Positions 1-11,880 of a stretch of DNA of 64,000 bases are shown piece by piece. The stretch lies in the NCBI RefSeq assembly GCF_018446385.1, contig NC_055998.1, positions 21,259,173-21,323,172 on the forward strand, in the 5' to 3' direction. The DNA comes from Zingiber officinale (Eukaryota > Streptophyta > Magnoliopsida > Zingiberales > Zingiberaceae). The stretch's first letter is position 1. Each line of letters opens with the position of its first letter. The position numbers were made by a program, and so were the translations under genes. Under the pieces are notes generated by a model, which made no database searches, was not told the origin of the DNA, and saw nothing but the letters and a program-made list of their open reading frames with translations.

Positions 1-665
1 GCCTCCTCCGGAAGCAGTGCAAGCATGAACTCATCCTGCTCGACCTCCCCCTGTGCGTCTGGATCGTGCTGGTGCAGTGCCCCCCTCCGCCAAGACATAG
101 TACCGTCGCCCTCATCTATGTGGATACTAGCTAGAGAGAAGTTCCTAGCTGCTATGACGTCAAACTCAGTCATATAGCGAATGTCTCCTCTAGTGACATC
201 AATGTTCAACGAAGACATATATGCTGTCAGAATGTGACAGAAAGGCATGTGGACTCGTCTGTTAGTCACGTATCCAGCAGAGTAGATAATAGTGGAGAAG
301 ATGTGTAGGCTTATGTCAATATCTAACCTATGACTCAGGGCATAGAGTAAAAATGAATGGAATGGGCGCATCACAGCGATGTCCCGTGTAGTCAGTGGTA
401 AAATGCAGAAGACTAAGACCCTATAAAGAGCGTAGTCCTGGACTCGAAGTTCTACCGACCTAAACTGGGTCATAGTGGGATCTCGCTCTCCCCCAAAAAA
501 ATATGAATAAATCGTATCAAGAGTGATATGTGAGTAGGGATCTCCGAATGGTAGATCCCCGGGAGGATAGCACAAAAAGGAACAAGTGGATGGACGTAAC
601 CCTAAAAACTCCCGGATCGTCGTAGGGGATAGCGTGATATCAGTACCCGCTGCCCTAGTAGTATA
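1..665 (-). pseudogene. C-terminal part of 'putative plant transposon protein'-like ORF
   Basis: Read on minus from 662 down to the window edge there is one open frame of about 220 codons, starting TTRAAGTDITLSPTTIREFL and running through a well-composed protein rich in aromatic and Arg residues (VQDYALYRVLVFCILPL, SLHIFSTIIYSAGY). It has no start of its own. It continues exactly in frame the N-terminal exons at 8398-8764 once the CACTA at 666-8397 and one copy of its ATA duplication are removed. The family is one I know as the domain often annotated 'putative plant transposon protein' in plant genomes; its biochemical role is not known to me. The ORF runs past position 1, so the C-terminus is not visible. 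It is broken only by the transposon; no stop is seen within this segment. Confidence 0.75.
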
Positions 666-950
666 CACTACAAGAAAAACGTCATTCAACAACACTCAAA
701 CGACAACGGTTTTATACCAAACCGTTGTCTTTTTGCCTTTTAACAACGGTTTTAACAAAAACCGTTGTCTTTTAGCAATTTTTTTGGCCTACGACAACGG
801 TTTTTAAAAATCGTTGTCTATTTATGTTTTTTTAAGACTACGACAACGGTTTTTAAATGCTACAACAATAGTTTTTGAAAACTGTTGTCTATGTGCACTT
901 TTTTTTGGGATTACGACAACAGTTTTTAAAAGTCGTTGTCTATTAAGTGA
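666..950. repeat. CACTA-1 left subterminal inverted repeats
   Basis: Five or more copies of a GACAACGGTTTT / AAAACCGTTGTC word lie in alternating orientation, so neighbouring copies can pair as hairpins. The same word recurs at 8105-8390 at the other end. Subterminal repeat arrays are the expected binding sites of the CACTA transposase. Confidence 0.9.
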
Positions 951-2067
951 TGTTGAATACTGGTGTTTTTTTTCCTTCGCCGTTTTTTCCCCTTCGCCAA
1001 TTTTTGCCCCGCTTTTTTTCTTTCCCTCTCCCCGAAAGTTTTTTGCCGCCGCATTCCACCCTTTTATCTTCTCAATCCGTCCCTCTTTTCTCTTTTCTCA
1101 CAATCTCTCGCTCACCGGATCCGCGCAGGAGCAGCAGCAGTCCACGAGTCCATTAAGGACGCCCTCACTGGCAAGACCTCCGACATGAAATCCACTAACA
1201 GTAAGTGTCCTCTACTTCTTCCTCCTGCATCTTCTCGTCGAAAGCCCTAGATGCTCCACTGCCTTCCATCCTAGATGGGCCTCAGGTTCGCTTCTGCCAT
1301 ATGCGTCGCTGCCGCCTCAACTAAAAGGCCTCTCTATCATGCACTCTTCAACATGCGACTCAGTGATCAAACACAAACCCTAATGAAAACGAACCTACGA
1401 TGGAGGAAGAGATCTCTGCTGCTCTTGGACAAACTTCTTCTCCGCGTACTCGCCACTGTCACTGACACCCTTCACCTCCCCGCCTCCCTCATTTTCAAAT
1501 CATTTGAGGGGTTTTGTTCCTTACATATTTTTTATGCTTGTTTCTGCCCAAATAGAGTCCTTTTTGTGACCTATTTCTGCGTAAATTTTTAGTCACAAAA
1601 TCTTCAATTTTTTGACTGATTTCAGGTCGATTCTTAGGGCTTCCAGTCGTGAGATGTTGGTGTTCAAGCTTAGTAGAGTTTTGAATCTACTCATCCCTTT
1701 TTCAATGATTTCCAGCATCAATTTGGATTTTTCTGGTGAGTATAGCCTCCTGCTCTATTCCAGCTTTTGGTATATCAAGTTTAAAGATTTTTAAGAGCTT
1801 GATTTCAACCTCTAGTGTGAAATTGCAGATGGGTTCGTGAGGTATACAGGCTGCCAAAATGGGAATTTTACCTACTTCGATTTAAATCTATTCACTGCAA
1901 TGTTTTAGCTCATGATCAAAGTAAACTTAAAGGATTAATTCAGAGCCTATGGGAACTTTCTGAATTCATTTTATTTAAGGTATTCTTTCCTTTAATGGTC
2001 ATCCCTTTAGTTTTCTTTGTATCAGTATATTGTTATGTTACATATCTTTTTTTTATGGGAATACTGA

Positions 2068-5000
2068 TGTAACGCCCGCCCTCCCTGCTACCCTAAGGGA
2101 CGGGGCTACGATACTCTACGTATAAATTTTTCTTTTTAAAACAGCGGAAGACTTAAAATAATTTTCATAGTTTTAATAAAACTTTTCTTTTAAATTTCTT
2201 TTGAACTATACTATCACATGGCATCAAAAATCATAACATCAAATCCAGTGGAACCATAATGTCAAGCCACACATGTTTAGGTATCACAAGTCATAAAATA
2301 CCAATGCATAGTTCTTTAAAGAAACTTTAATTAGGTTCTTATTTATTTGGTTGCCTAGCCACCGCCACACACATCTTCGTTGCCCCTCCTGCTGCTCCTC
2401 TAACTCATCCAGCTTTTTCCTTTATCTGTGGTACAAGGAAAGTAAGCTATGAGCACTCATGGCTCAGTAAGTTCCTTTCCTACTCACTAAAACCAACAAT
2501 CAGCACATGATCAAGAATGCATCAACAAGTCATAATCTAAACTAATCATGGCATAACATAGCATTCTATTCAAGCATATCATGCATCATAATATAATCTC
2601 AACTAGTCATAGCATATCAAGCATCACCATGGCCGAAACATATACATAGTGCATTGCATAAAACATAGCTAGACATGGCATAACAACAAGTATCATGGTA
2701 TATCAAAGCATGGCCGAAACATGTATATCAAAGCATCATACTATGGCCGAAACATGTACATCAAGGCATCATCATATCCATGGCCGAAATCTATATATCA
2801 AGCATCAACAAATCAATGGCCGAAACATGTCTATAAGGTATAGCATGAACATAACGTAATCATACCTTATCATGGCATATCATAATCAAGAGCATAACAT
2901 GAAACATAGCATAATCATAAGGTGTATGCAATATGATTTTGGAAAACATGTATCCGAAAAACATGTGTATGTCTCATGATCTTTTAAACCATTTTCTTTT
3001 ACATATATACTTGAAAATAATATCAACATATTTAGGGCCCCGGCTTGTACCATACATACATAACATAGATGCGCGCGTCCTAAGTATATCCAAGGTAGCA
3101 AGTCTTGAATCATACTAGGAACTAGGTCAAGATCACAAAGCATGGCCTAGGGGCGTATTTAAAGAGTCCATCCCTTATTAGCCCAGATCACAAAGCAAGG
3201 CTTAACCTAGATCACACAGCAAGGCTTAGGGGTGTACTAAGGAGCCCATCCCTTATTAGCCCAGATCACAAAGCAAGGCTTGGCGTAGATCACAAAGCAA
3301 GGCCTAGGGACTGATTAGGAGTCCACCCTTGGTACAAGCCACTCACATATAAAGTAAAATACATGTCATACATATCATGTATCATAAAAGCATGCATCAC
3401 TTAGGCACACATCATATCATAAAAGTATGCATCACTTAGGCATACATCATGTCATAAAAGTATGCATCACTTAGGCATACATCATATCATAAAGGTATGC
3501 ATCACTTAGGCATACATCATGTCATAAAGGTATGCATCACTTAGGCATACATCATATCATAAAGGTATGCATCACTTAGGCATACATCATGTCATATCAA
3601 TATGCATCACTTAGGCATAGATCATAAAAACATGCATATCTTAAGCATAAAGCATATCATCAAGCATGCATGATTTAACCACATATCATATCATGAAAGC
3701 ATGCATATTTTAAGCACTAAACATAGCATCAAGCATGCATAATTTAACCACATATCATAACATAAGCATGCATAATTTAAGCACAAAGCATATCATATCA
3801 TAAAAGCATGCATATCATATCATAAGTCATAAATCACAAGCATACATATCAAGCATAAGGGTGTATCTTGTGATTATCCTATCATAGGAAACATGGTATC
3901 ATATTTATCTTGGTTTTAAGCTTCCTAAACCCTTGTGGACGAAACCCTTTAGAGCTCAATTTAGGTTAAACACAACATCCAAGCATGTGGCACCTAAATT
4001 ATCATCATAACATTTTCATAGGAAGCATTATAAACATGATTAACTTAGTTTCTAAGTTCCTCAAGTCCCTAATTTCATATGGCCGAAACCTTAAGGTGTG
4101 GAATAAGGTTCCATATGACATAAAAGCATGGACAACTTTAAATCATATTTATAACATTTTTACCAAGGAACAAGGTAAACACATTTGACACATTTAAATT
4201 AGTTCCTAAGTTCTTTAAGCCCTTAACATATGTCATGGCCGAAATTTAACAAGTTCTCATTAGGGCTACAAACAAGCATACAAGCATGTGAACTTGGACT
4301 AACATTATGTATAAATTCATACAAGGCATCATCCAATAGTTATGGCCAAAACAAACCCTAGCATCATTTTAGGTCATAAAACAACATATAGCATTTGAAC
4401 CTTGACTTTCTACTTATCATATTTCATGTAGAGTGACATGAGCATATTTAATTTAAGTCCTAGGGTTTCTAGGGCATCTAAACCTTCATGGCCGAGACTT
4501 ACAATGGTCCATTTAGGTCATGGAAAAATCATACAAGCATGTGACACAATCAATAGGTTATCATATTTTCATAAGAAGCATTTTAACACCTTTGGTTTAA
4601 ATTCTAGGGCCTCTAGGTCATTTAAATCCTTTTTGGCAGAAACTCATCAGTGTTTAAACTTGCTTCAAGTAACATAAAAACATATGAAGTCATACAAGTT
4701 TCATAGCATGTGTAAAGACAAGCATAATGAGCATACATATGAATTGTGTCTTAGGCTTTCTAGGTTTCTTTTTCTCTTTTTCTTTTATTTTTTTCTCATG
4801 GCCGAAACCTACCATTCTTTAGCTAGGTTTTTAAGTGGACTAAAGCATGAAAAACCTAAGTAAATTTCATGGTAAAATTTACTAAGAAACATATATATAA
4901 ATTTGGTTCATGAACAAACTTGGACTCTTGTGATCATACATGTCATATGTCATATAACCAATTTTTCTACACCCTAATCAAGCATGAGGGCATTAGACAA

Positions 5001-6316
5001 ATTTCATATCTAAACATCACAGAGGTATTGAGCATATTAAAGTTTTGTTTAAGCTTTTCTAAGCTATTCATCTCATCATGGCCGAAAACCCTAAGAAAGA
5101 GTTCATGAAGTTCTAGCAATATTCAAACATACAACTCTTTTAAGATATTTGTATTCTATCACATGAGCATGTTTATTTAAATTTAAGGGTCTTCCTAACC
5201 CTAAACCCTTTCTTGGCCGAAACATATGAGTGGGTTTTCTTTTATTTCAAATATCTTCTAAGCAAGAAAACTAATACATGATCCTTAATATTTCATAGGA
5301 AGAACCTTGTACTAGTTGGGTAAAACAATAAATTTCCCTAGCCTCTTAAAAATATTTTTGGCCGAAATTCTAGGGTTAAGTACTTCTCTGATCAAGCATA
5401 ATATAGGTATAAAAACATGAAGAAGAACCCTTTTCCATGGCATAGAAAATCTATCATGTAGTGAAGACTAGTTAAACATCACTAGATTTTTGAAAGCTCT
5501 TCTTAGCCGAATTTTCTCAAACTTGTTTCTAGGTTTTAAAATCTTCATAAAATCCGAAAAACACATAAAAGCCTTGTACCACAGGTGAGGGGAAGCTTAC
5601 ATCCTTTTTCGCTTGTGGATCTAAGGTATGGTGAAGAAGAAGTAGCCTCTTCTTCTAGTTCCTTTCCCTTGGTTCCTTTGCTAAGTTCTCCTTGTATCTT
5701 AGGTTTTCTTAGGAGAAAACCTTGGCTTGGGGCCGAAGATGGAGGAGAGGGGAACTGAGGTTTCGGTGAGGGAGAGGAGAGAATGAGAAAAATGAGAGAA
5801 AATAGAATTTTCCCTTTACATATTCTCTTTTATGTTAAGGGGGAAGAGGTAGCAAACTTAGTTTTTGCTTTCCTTCTCCCTTAGCCTTTTTTTTTTCTAT
5901 TTTATTTTTATTTTGTATTTATTTATTTATCCTCATCATTCATGGTGAAATAAGGGGGAATGAATCCCCTTAATGGTCTCTTTTATTTTCGGCAAGAGAA
6001 GAGAGAAAGAGGGAGAGAAAGGGAGGAAGGCAAGTTGCCTTTCTCTTGCTCTTTACTTGTTTCCTTTTGGCTATCTTTTATTCTCACCTTTATCATGAGT
6101 TTCCCTCCTTTGCTATCAATATCTTCTCTCTATCCCAACTGGTTATTACCCATTAACTCTATGAAATATAATATAAGAGGTTCAAGGTTCAATCCTTGAC
6201 CATCACTTCTTTTTATTTCATTTTATTTCTTTTTACTTCAACTCACTTCTTATTATTTTTCTAAGGCAAAATTCATCATTCTCATATTTATTCTTAAAAG
6301 CTTAGTGGGTGTTACA
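2068..6316. mobile_element. Large solo LTR (4.25 kb) inside the captured PAO intron
   Basis: It starts TGTAACGCCCGCC and ends GGGTGTTACA, with the perfect 5-bp duplication ACTGA on both sides (2063-2067, 6317-6321). No gag or pol frame is present, so this is a solo LTR or an LTR-only derivative; the size suits the very long LTRs of Ty3 Tat-type elements. The word ATGGCCGAAAC recurs all along it (for example near 2700, 2760, 2820, 4080, 4490, 4800, 5080). Nothing in it reads as a gene. Confidence 0.85.
3360..3640. repeat. 35-bp tandem repeat in the solo LTR
   Basis: About seven copies of a unit containing TATGCATCACTTAGGCATAC separated by CATCATGTCATAAAGG-like spacers, period 35 bp. Just upstream (3120-3310) is a looser repeat of GATCACAAAGCAAGGCTT. 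Confidence 0.85.
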
Positions 6317-7619
6317 ACTGAAGCTAGTTACATGATTATCTGTCATAATTGCAAATAAAACTAAATTTTTATGTTTGGGGTGTTTTCTGTTGTCAGTCTT
6401 ATTATTGGGGTACTTTCTGAATTATTTTTAGAGTTCAACCATGTGGAAGGAAAATGCATTTGGTAAATATATATACAACACGACAGAATATGTTGCTTGT
6501 TCTTGTGTTGGATTTATTATTAATTATGTTTTTTTTCATGGTGTTAAAATATATTCTAGTTTTCATTTTACTGCTTCACATCAACATATATATCTATATA
6601 TATATTGACTTAAATTTTCTTGCAGCATCATTCTATCAGAAGACTGAAGCAAGGCAATCTCGCTCTCCTTCTGCCATTGTCATTGGTGGTGGACTTGCAG
6701 GGATTGCAGCTGCTCATGCACTGAAAAATGCAGCTTTTCAGGTGTTATGTCGATATAAATTAACAGTTTTTTCAGTTGCCTTTACATATTATATTCTAAG
6801 TTCTGATATGAATGCAGTGTGTGAAGTGGCTAGGTAAATTTGTATCACATGGAAGTTTATTTTTTATTCCTTAGGTTGTGCTTTTAGAATCTCGGGATAG
6901 AATTGGTGGTCGAGTTCACACTAACTACTCATTTGGTTTTCCTGTTGACATGGGAGCAGCCTGGTATGCTTCTTTTTTTTGTGTTTTTGTTTTCATTCCT
7001 TCTGAAGAGGATTGTGGCCAGCCTTCAAAATTTCAGTGACTAGAAGTTTTAATTTGGACACTTCAGGTTGCATGGTGTCTGCAACGAGAATCCATTGACA
7101 TCTTGGATTGGAAGACTTGGTCTACCAATTTATCGAACTTCTGGTGACAATTCTGTCTTGTATGATCATGACTTGGAGAGGTAATGGTTAACTGAATAAC
7201 TAACAGATATCACTGATCATGGAGACTATAATCTTATGGAGACAAATTTACTTCTATTTTTCAGCTACGCACTCTTTGATGGTGATGGACATCAAGTGCC
7301 TCAAGATCTAGTGGAAAAAGTTGGTAAGGTGTTTGAAACCATTCTGGAAGAGGCAAGTTCTTTATTAACCTTATATCTGCAGTGCTGATAACTTGGAAAT
7401 ATTTCTCTTGTGAAATGACTGTTCAACATTTACAAGCTAACAAACTCAGGTATGAAACAAATGAAGACATGTCTATAGCACAGGCTATTAAGCTAGTCAT
7501 GGAGAGGCATTCAATATGATGCATTATTAATGAATTAAGTCTACTTTATGAGATTTCAGATTTTTTTATTATTCATAGGCATTTAGTTTAGATCAAGTGA
7601 CATTTCTTTATCTTCTTCT

Positions 7620-7860
7620 TACAGGTGGAGTTTGAAGGATTAGGAGAATTAAGAAGCAAGGATGAAGAAGATGAAGGATTAGGAGAATTAAGAAGCAAGG
7701 ATGAAGAAGATGAAGGCATTTAGTTTATCTTCTTTCTTTATCTACTTGGTCCACTTCGATCCAAGTACGATGCAAACATGGCAAGGATGAAGAAGATGAA
7801 GGATTAGGAGAATTAAGAAGCAGTGTTTTGTTACTCTTCTAGTGTTGTACATGGTAAAAG
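7620..7860 (+). other. Duplicated acidic segment near the CACTA-1 3' side
   Basis: After an acceptor-like CTTACAG at about 7618-7624 the frame reads VEFEGLGELRSKDEEDEGLG and repeats the GLGELRSKDEEDE block; the DNA of this block recurs a third time near 7785-7822. It could be a terminal exon of a chimeric transcript with the PAO exons. From 7860 to 8100 I see only AT-rich DNA. Confidence 0.35.
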
Positions 7861-8104
7861 TAGTTCAAATGATCCAACTCTTCAAAACTGGATATCAAGA
7901 TTAGGATGTTATGTTGTTCTACCTTTGTTTTAATAGTGTCGTTGTCATTTTGTTGGCTGCTTTTGAAATTTCTTCGGAATGTTGTAAATATTATTTTCGA
8001 ATGTTAGAAAATTATATGTTAAATTTTATTTACAAATTTAGTATTTTGAATGATTTATAATACTAGAAAATTGTATAATAAATTTTAATATTTTTTTTAT
8101 TTTT

Positions 8105-8397
8105 TATCAAAAAACGACAACGGTTTTTCACTGTTGTCGTAAATAGTTTAAAACTGTTGTTGAAGACCCTGTTATTAAAGGTAGACACTCAAAGACAACG
8201 GTGAAAAATTATTGTCTTTGAAGGAAAAGACAACAGTTTTTCACCGTTGTAAAAACTGTTGTCTTTGTCTTCAAAGACAACGGTTAAAAACTGTTGTCTT
8301 TGAGTACCCCCTTTAACAACACAACCTTTAACAACAGTCCGAAATGGGCTACGACAACGGTGAAAAACCGTTGTTGTAAGGTTTTTTTCTTGTAGTG
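8105..8397. repeat. CACTA-1 right subterminal inverted repeats
   Basis: Alternating copies of ACAACGGT(T/G)AAAAA and its complement, continuing to the terminal TTCTTGTAGTG. They match the word used in the left array at 666-950. Confidence 0.9.
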
Positions 8398-8764
8398 ATA
8401 GGTAAGGTCGTCTACTTTCACTAAGTTATTGTAAAATTCAGCACACAGACTTATGTTTACCGGACTAGTGCATTCAACTAGGTTTCGTAAGTTATAGTGG
8501 TTTCTAACCTCTATAACGGGAGCACAGGAAGCTAGAAAGAACGATCTATCTATACATTTTGTCCTAATGACCATATAGATCGTTGACTCAAACTTGATTC
8601 TAAGTTCATCCGTGGGAAACCTAGGGTCAGTACTAGCATTAGAGGGCCCAACACCAGTGTTTGTTCGTTTCCTACTGTATATAAAAGGGATATTCTAAAT
8701 GAAAATATCAAGACAAAATTTAAAAAGATTTTAGACAAGGAAAGAGGATTTACCGAGGAGCCAT
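8398..8764 (-). pseudogene. N-terminal exons of 'putative plant transposon protein'-like ORF
   Basis: Exon 1 is 8754-8764 (ATG GCT CCT CG), with donor GTAAAT. A 79-bp intron (8675-8753) ends TATATACAG, and exon 2 begins at 8674. The spliced start reads MAPRRKRTNTGVGPSNASTD and continues through ELRIKFESTIYMVIRTKCID and SFFLASCAPVIEVRNHYNLR to DDLTY, where the CACTA at 8397 enters. The remaining C-terminal part lies at 1-665. A TATA box at 8919-8926 (minus) is about 155 bp upstream of the ATG. Function unknown. Confidence 0.75.
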
Positions 8765-8918
8765 CGTAGAATATAGAACTGATGACCTCGGTTGAGTCAC
8801 AACAGCGTCTTTACCGCAAGAAAATTTAATTTTAGAGTACTCTCACACTGAGGTTCGGGTAGAACCTTGGTAAGAGTGAAAGGTTGTGAGGCAATTGTTG
8901 GGGGCGCCTACTACCCCC

Positions 8919-9020
8919 TATTTATAGGGAGCTCCGAGCGCCCGGGGTTGATTTTGGGCGGGGCGCCCGGATCCCCTCCCGAGCGCCCCGAAAGGGAATC
9001 CAGGGGCGCCCGCCCCTGGT
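8919..9020 (-). promoter_or_regulatory. TATA box with upstream GC palindromes (minus)
   Basis: Minus-strand TATAAATA at 8919-8926 is followed downstream by a plausible leader and the ATG at 8764. Directly upstream (8930-9020) are GC-rich inverted repeats, including CCAGGGGCG/CGCCCCTGG (about 9000-9019) and GGGGCGC/GCGCCCC. The stretch CGCCCGGATCCCCTCC is shared with the copia LTR near 12405. The arrangement looks like an LTR U3 core promoter. Confidence 0.6.
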
Positions 9021-9029
9021 TTTTCACCC

Positions 9030-9440
9030 TTAAATTTTGTTTTTTAATTTAATTTTTTAAAGTTAATAGAAGTTAATTTAATTTTAAAGTGAGTTTTTAA
9101 AGTTAAGATCATTTTTAAAATTAATTTAAAAATAGTTTTTAAAGTTAATTTAATTTTAAAATAATTTTTAAGGTTTAAAATGAATTTAAAAAAAATTTAG
9201 TTTTAATTCGAAATTTAATTTAAATTTGAAATTCGAATTTTAATTTTAATTTAATTTGAAGTTAAAAATTTTAATTTTAATTTAATTTAATTTGAAATTC
9301 ACAATTTAATTTTAATTTAATTTTAAATTTGAGATTTAATTTGAAATTTAATTTGAATTTAATTTGACATTCGAAATTTTAGTTTTAATTCATTTGAAAT
9401 TTGAAATTTAATTTTAAATTCAAAATTTAATTTTGATCCT
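9030..9440. repeat. AT-rich low-complexity tract
   Basis: About 400 bp of shuffled AATTT/TTAATT words (TTTAATTTAATTTGAAATT type). No coding frame or motif is seen. Confidence 0.9.
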
Positions 9441-10202
9441 TAGTCATCTCACCCGATTTAAGTTTTCATTCAGGGAATCATATAATTTTGTGAGATGGGT
9501 TGGATTTTAATTATGGAGTTGGGTTTAACTTGTGTTAGATTCAGGTTTAGCTTTGGTCTCTACAGATAGGCATTCTTCGGATAAACTTCTAAGCTTTGTG
9601 AGTCACATGGACGTCATTAGAAGTAACCAACCTTTCGAGGTTTTCTGAATAGTCCTATCCACGGAGCTTAGTACTAAATCTTGGTCTAACTAGTTAGGAT
9701 CCATTTAGGGGTAGCTTCGGTCAGTTCCACTTGGCCAAATGCACCAGATCGAAACCATATCTTTCTAGACATGCGATGCCCAAGCTTCCCTAACGTACAA
9801 TCATCCAAAAACTTCACCAGTACCATGATTCAAGTTAAACTTGGTCTCTTTTTAACTAATCCTAATTACCCTGCCGGGTTAGTTTGTTTAGGTTACCCTG
9901 TCGGGTAAGTTAGTTTTGAAGGTGCCAGCTATTCTGGAGCCTCCCCCTGAATTATTGACCTTTAATTTAAATTTTCGTTTTAGGTTTGTGTCGATTTCTT
10001 TTATAATTATAATTGACTTGGTGATAATTTATATTTTGTTGAGTTTTTGATTTCTTTGACTTGTATTTTGGTTTTCGATTTGGTTTATTCGAGTTTATAT
10101 AATATATTTTTTCTTTAGGTATGTAATATTGATTCATTCCTACTTACGTGGTCAAACACGCTTTCGGAACCCAAGCTTGATTAGTTGATTTGTATTGGGT
10201 TA

Positions 10203-11637
10203 TTAATGATTTAAAGGTTTTATTTGAGTTCGACTTGTATCCAAGTCCGATTTTATTATAACATGCTTTTGATTGTTCAGGATTAAGTCTAGATTTTTTG
10301 ATCTTGTAGTGAATTTTTCTAGTATTTCTTTTAAGTTATTAATTTCTGATTTTAATGATGAATTCTCTTCAAGTATTAGATCTTGAGTTGGATTTAAATT
10401 TTTTATTTGTTCCTTGAGGTCTTGATTTTCCTCAAGGAGTGATTTGTTTTCATTTTCTATTTTAATTAACTTACTATTTAAGCAGGAAATAATTTTTAAA
10501 AACTTTTTGTTTAAATTAAAATGTACCTCATCCGGGCCTTCGGAAACGAGTACGGACTCATGGCTTGATTCGGGTTCAGACCCATCTTCATCTTCCAACT
10601 CATTTTCCATTTCAGCTTCGCGGGCCATCAGCGCGAGGTGGCTCTAGTGTTTCTGCTCTTCTGCCTCCGATTTGTCCGAGGAGTCATCCCACGTTGCTTT
10701 GAGGGCCTTCTTTTGGGTTGGCTTCGATTTGTCGAACTTCAGTCTTGGGCATTCGTTCTTGTAGTGCCCCTTTTTATTGCATCCGAAGCACGTCACGTTC
10801 TTTTGTTCCGAGGGAGAACTGATCTTTTAAAGGTCCTTCTTGCTGAAGCTTCTTTTTCTCCTGGTGAACATTTTTCTTACCAGGTTCACCAGGTGTTCTT
10901 CGTCTTTGGAATCTTGATCAGAATCTTCTTCAGATTCAGGCTTGCTCTTCTTTTCTTTGGATGAGCCTGCAAATAAAGCAATACCTTTCTCGGCTCCAGC
11001 ATTAGTTTGTTCATGTAATTCTAACTCACAGAAAAGCTAGTCTAATTTTAACTTAGATAGATTTTTCGAAATTTTGTAGGCATCTACGATTGATACCCAC
11101 AAGCTATTACGAGGAAAGGCATTTAGTGCGTACCTTATTAAATCTCTGTTTTCCATCTGGTGGCCTATCGCGAGGAGTCCATTGAGGACGTCCTTGATTC
11201 TTGCATGCAGTTGACTTGCCATTTCCCCTTCCTGCATTTTTATATTAAATATTTTATTTAAAAGTAGGTCTCTTTTTGTTACCTTTGCATCACTCGTTCC
11301 TTGGTGCAACTCGATCAGTTTGTCCCACAATTCTTTAGCATTCTGATGCGGTCCGACGTGATTCAGCTCTTCTCGTGTTAGGCCGCAATGTAGCGTGTTG
11401 ATTGCCTTGTTTTCTGTTGATGCCTTTTTCCTCATGTCCGGAGTTCACTGTTCCGAGTTTAGTGGGTTTCCGGAGTTGTCGACTGGAGTTCGGTACGCCT
11501 TTTATAACGCTGAACCATTGATCGTAGTCTGTCTTTAGGTACACCTCCATTCTTTTCTTCCAGTATGAGAAGTCTTCCCCGTTGAATAGGGGAGGACGTA
11601 ATGTGCTAAAGCCTTCTAGTTGAGACATCCTGCACAC
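10203..11637 (-). pseudogene. Copia-type Gag, frameshifted
   Basis: Gag is the capsid/nucleocapsid protein of the retroelement particle. The start MSQLEGFSTLRPPLFNGEDF and YWKKRMEVYL are the typical N-terminus of copia Gag with a DUF4219/UBN2-like region. A frameshift near 11435-11445 moves to HCGLTREELNHVGPHQNAKE and LWDKLIELHQGT. A stop (TAG) follows KLD at about 11037. The frame then reads through an acidic region and one CCHC zinc knuckle (CFGCNKKGHYKNEC, about 10745-10790), then a long coiled coil from MAREAEMEN at 10628 to 10203. At least one frameshift and two stops make it non-functional as it stands. Confidence 0.85.
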
Positions 11638-11868
11638 AAGTAAACAACGAAAGAAAAATATCCCAAGACTTGGTCTTGGATTAGCAGTGCGGAAAAAAAA
11701 TTATAGCAGTATCTAAATTAGTGTTGCACTAATATAGATTTAATTGTGACGAAAAAAAAATTCCAGATTAATAATAATAATATCAGATTAGAATTAAGAA
11801 AAAAACCAGAAAAAGAATATTTTCACCCCCTGTCTGATTGGTGGTTGCACCAAATCAGAGCGGTACCT

Positions 11869-11880
11869 GCTCTGATACCA
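11869..11880 (-). other. Primer binding site (tRNA-iMet), copia A
   Basis: Minus TGGTATCAGAGC two bases after the LTR end ...CCAACA at 11883. This is the standard initiator-Met tRNA primer site of plant copia elements. Confidence 0.93.

Larger units (their letters stand above)
1185..7519 (+). pseudogene. Captured 5' half of a polyamine oxidase gene (PAO2/3/4-like)
   Basis: Polyamine oxidases are FAD amine oxidases that degrade spermine/spermidine; the multi-exon PAO2/3/4 group is typically peroxisomal. Exons I read: 1 at 1185-1200 (ATG, MKSTN, donor GTAAGT), 2 at 6626-6741, 3 at 6875-6963, 4 at 7067-7180, 5 at 7265-7352 (GC donor GCAAGT), 6 from 7450 to about 7519. Exon 1 joins exon 2 in phase. 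The dinucleotide-binding motif GGGLAGIAAAHAL and the following [12 protein letters not shown] are intact, as are [16 protein letters not shown] and [21 protein letters not shown]. After VMERH the similarity stops: the substrate half and C-terminal peroxisomal signal are missing, so no active enzyme is expected. About 100 bp of pyrimidine-rich leader upstream of the ATG seems captured too. Exons carry no stop codons, which points to recent capture. Confidence 0.85.
666..8397. mobile_element. CACTA (En/Spm) element 1 carrying captured polyamine oxidase exons
   Basis: The ends are inverted repeats CACTACAAGAAAAAC (666) and its complement ending TTCTTGTAGTG (8397), flanked by the 3-bp duplication ATA (663-665, 8398-8400), as expected for the CACTA superfamily. 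Both ends carry subterminal repeats. There is no visible TNPD/TNP1 transposase, so it is non-autonomous. Cargo on plus is the 5' half of a polyamine oxidase gene; a solo LTR lies inside the captured first intron. The element interrupts a minus-strand gene, and the flanks rejoin perfectly in frame, so excision footprint or deletion at the target is absent. Confidence 0.93.

Noticed and set aside
8867..9052. Plus-strand frame with APGSPPERPERE
   Set aside because: Translation of the GC palindromes upstream of the minus-strand TATA box.
11869..11880. tRNA gene remnant next to LTRs
   Set aside because: The 12-bp TGGTATCAGAGC is the primer binding site; no cloverleaf surrounds it here or at 13255, 45980 or 61638.
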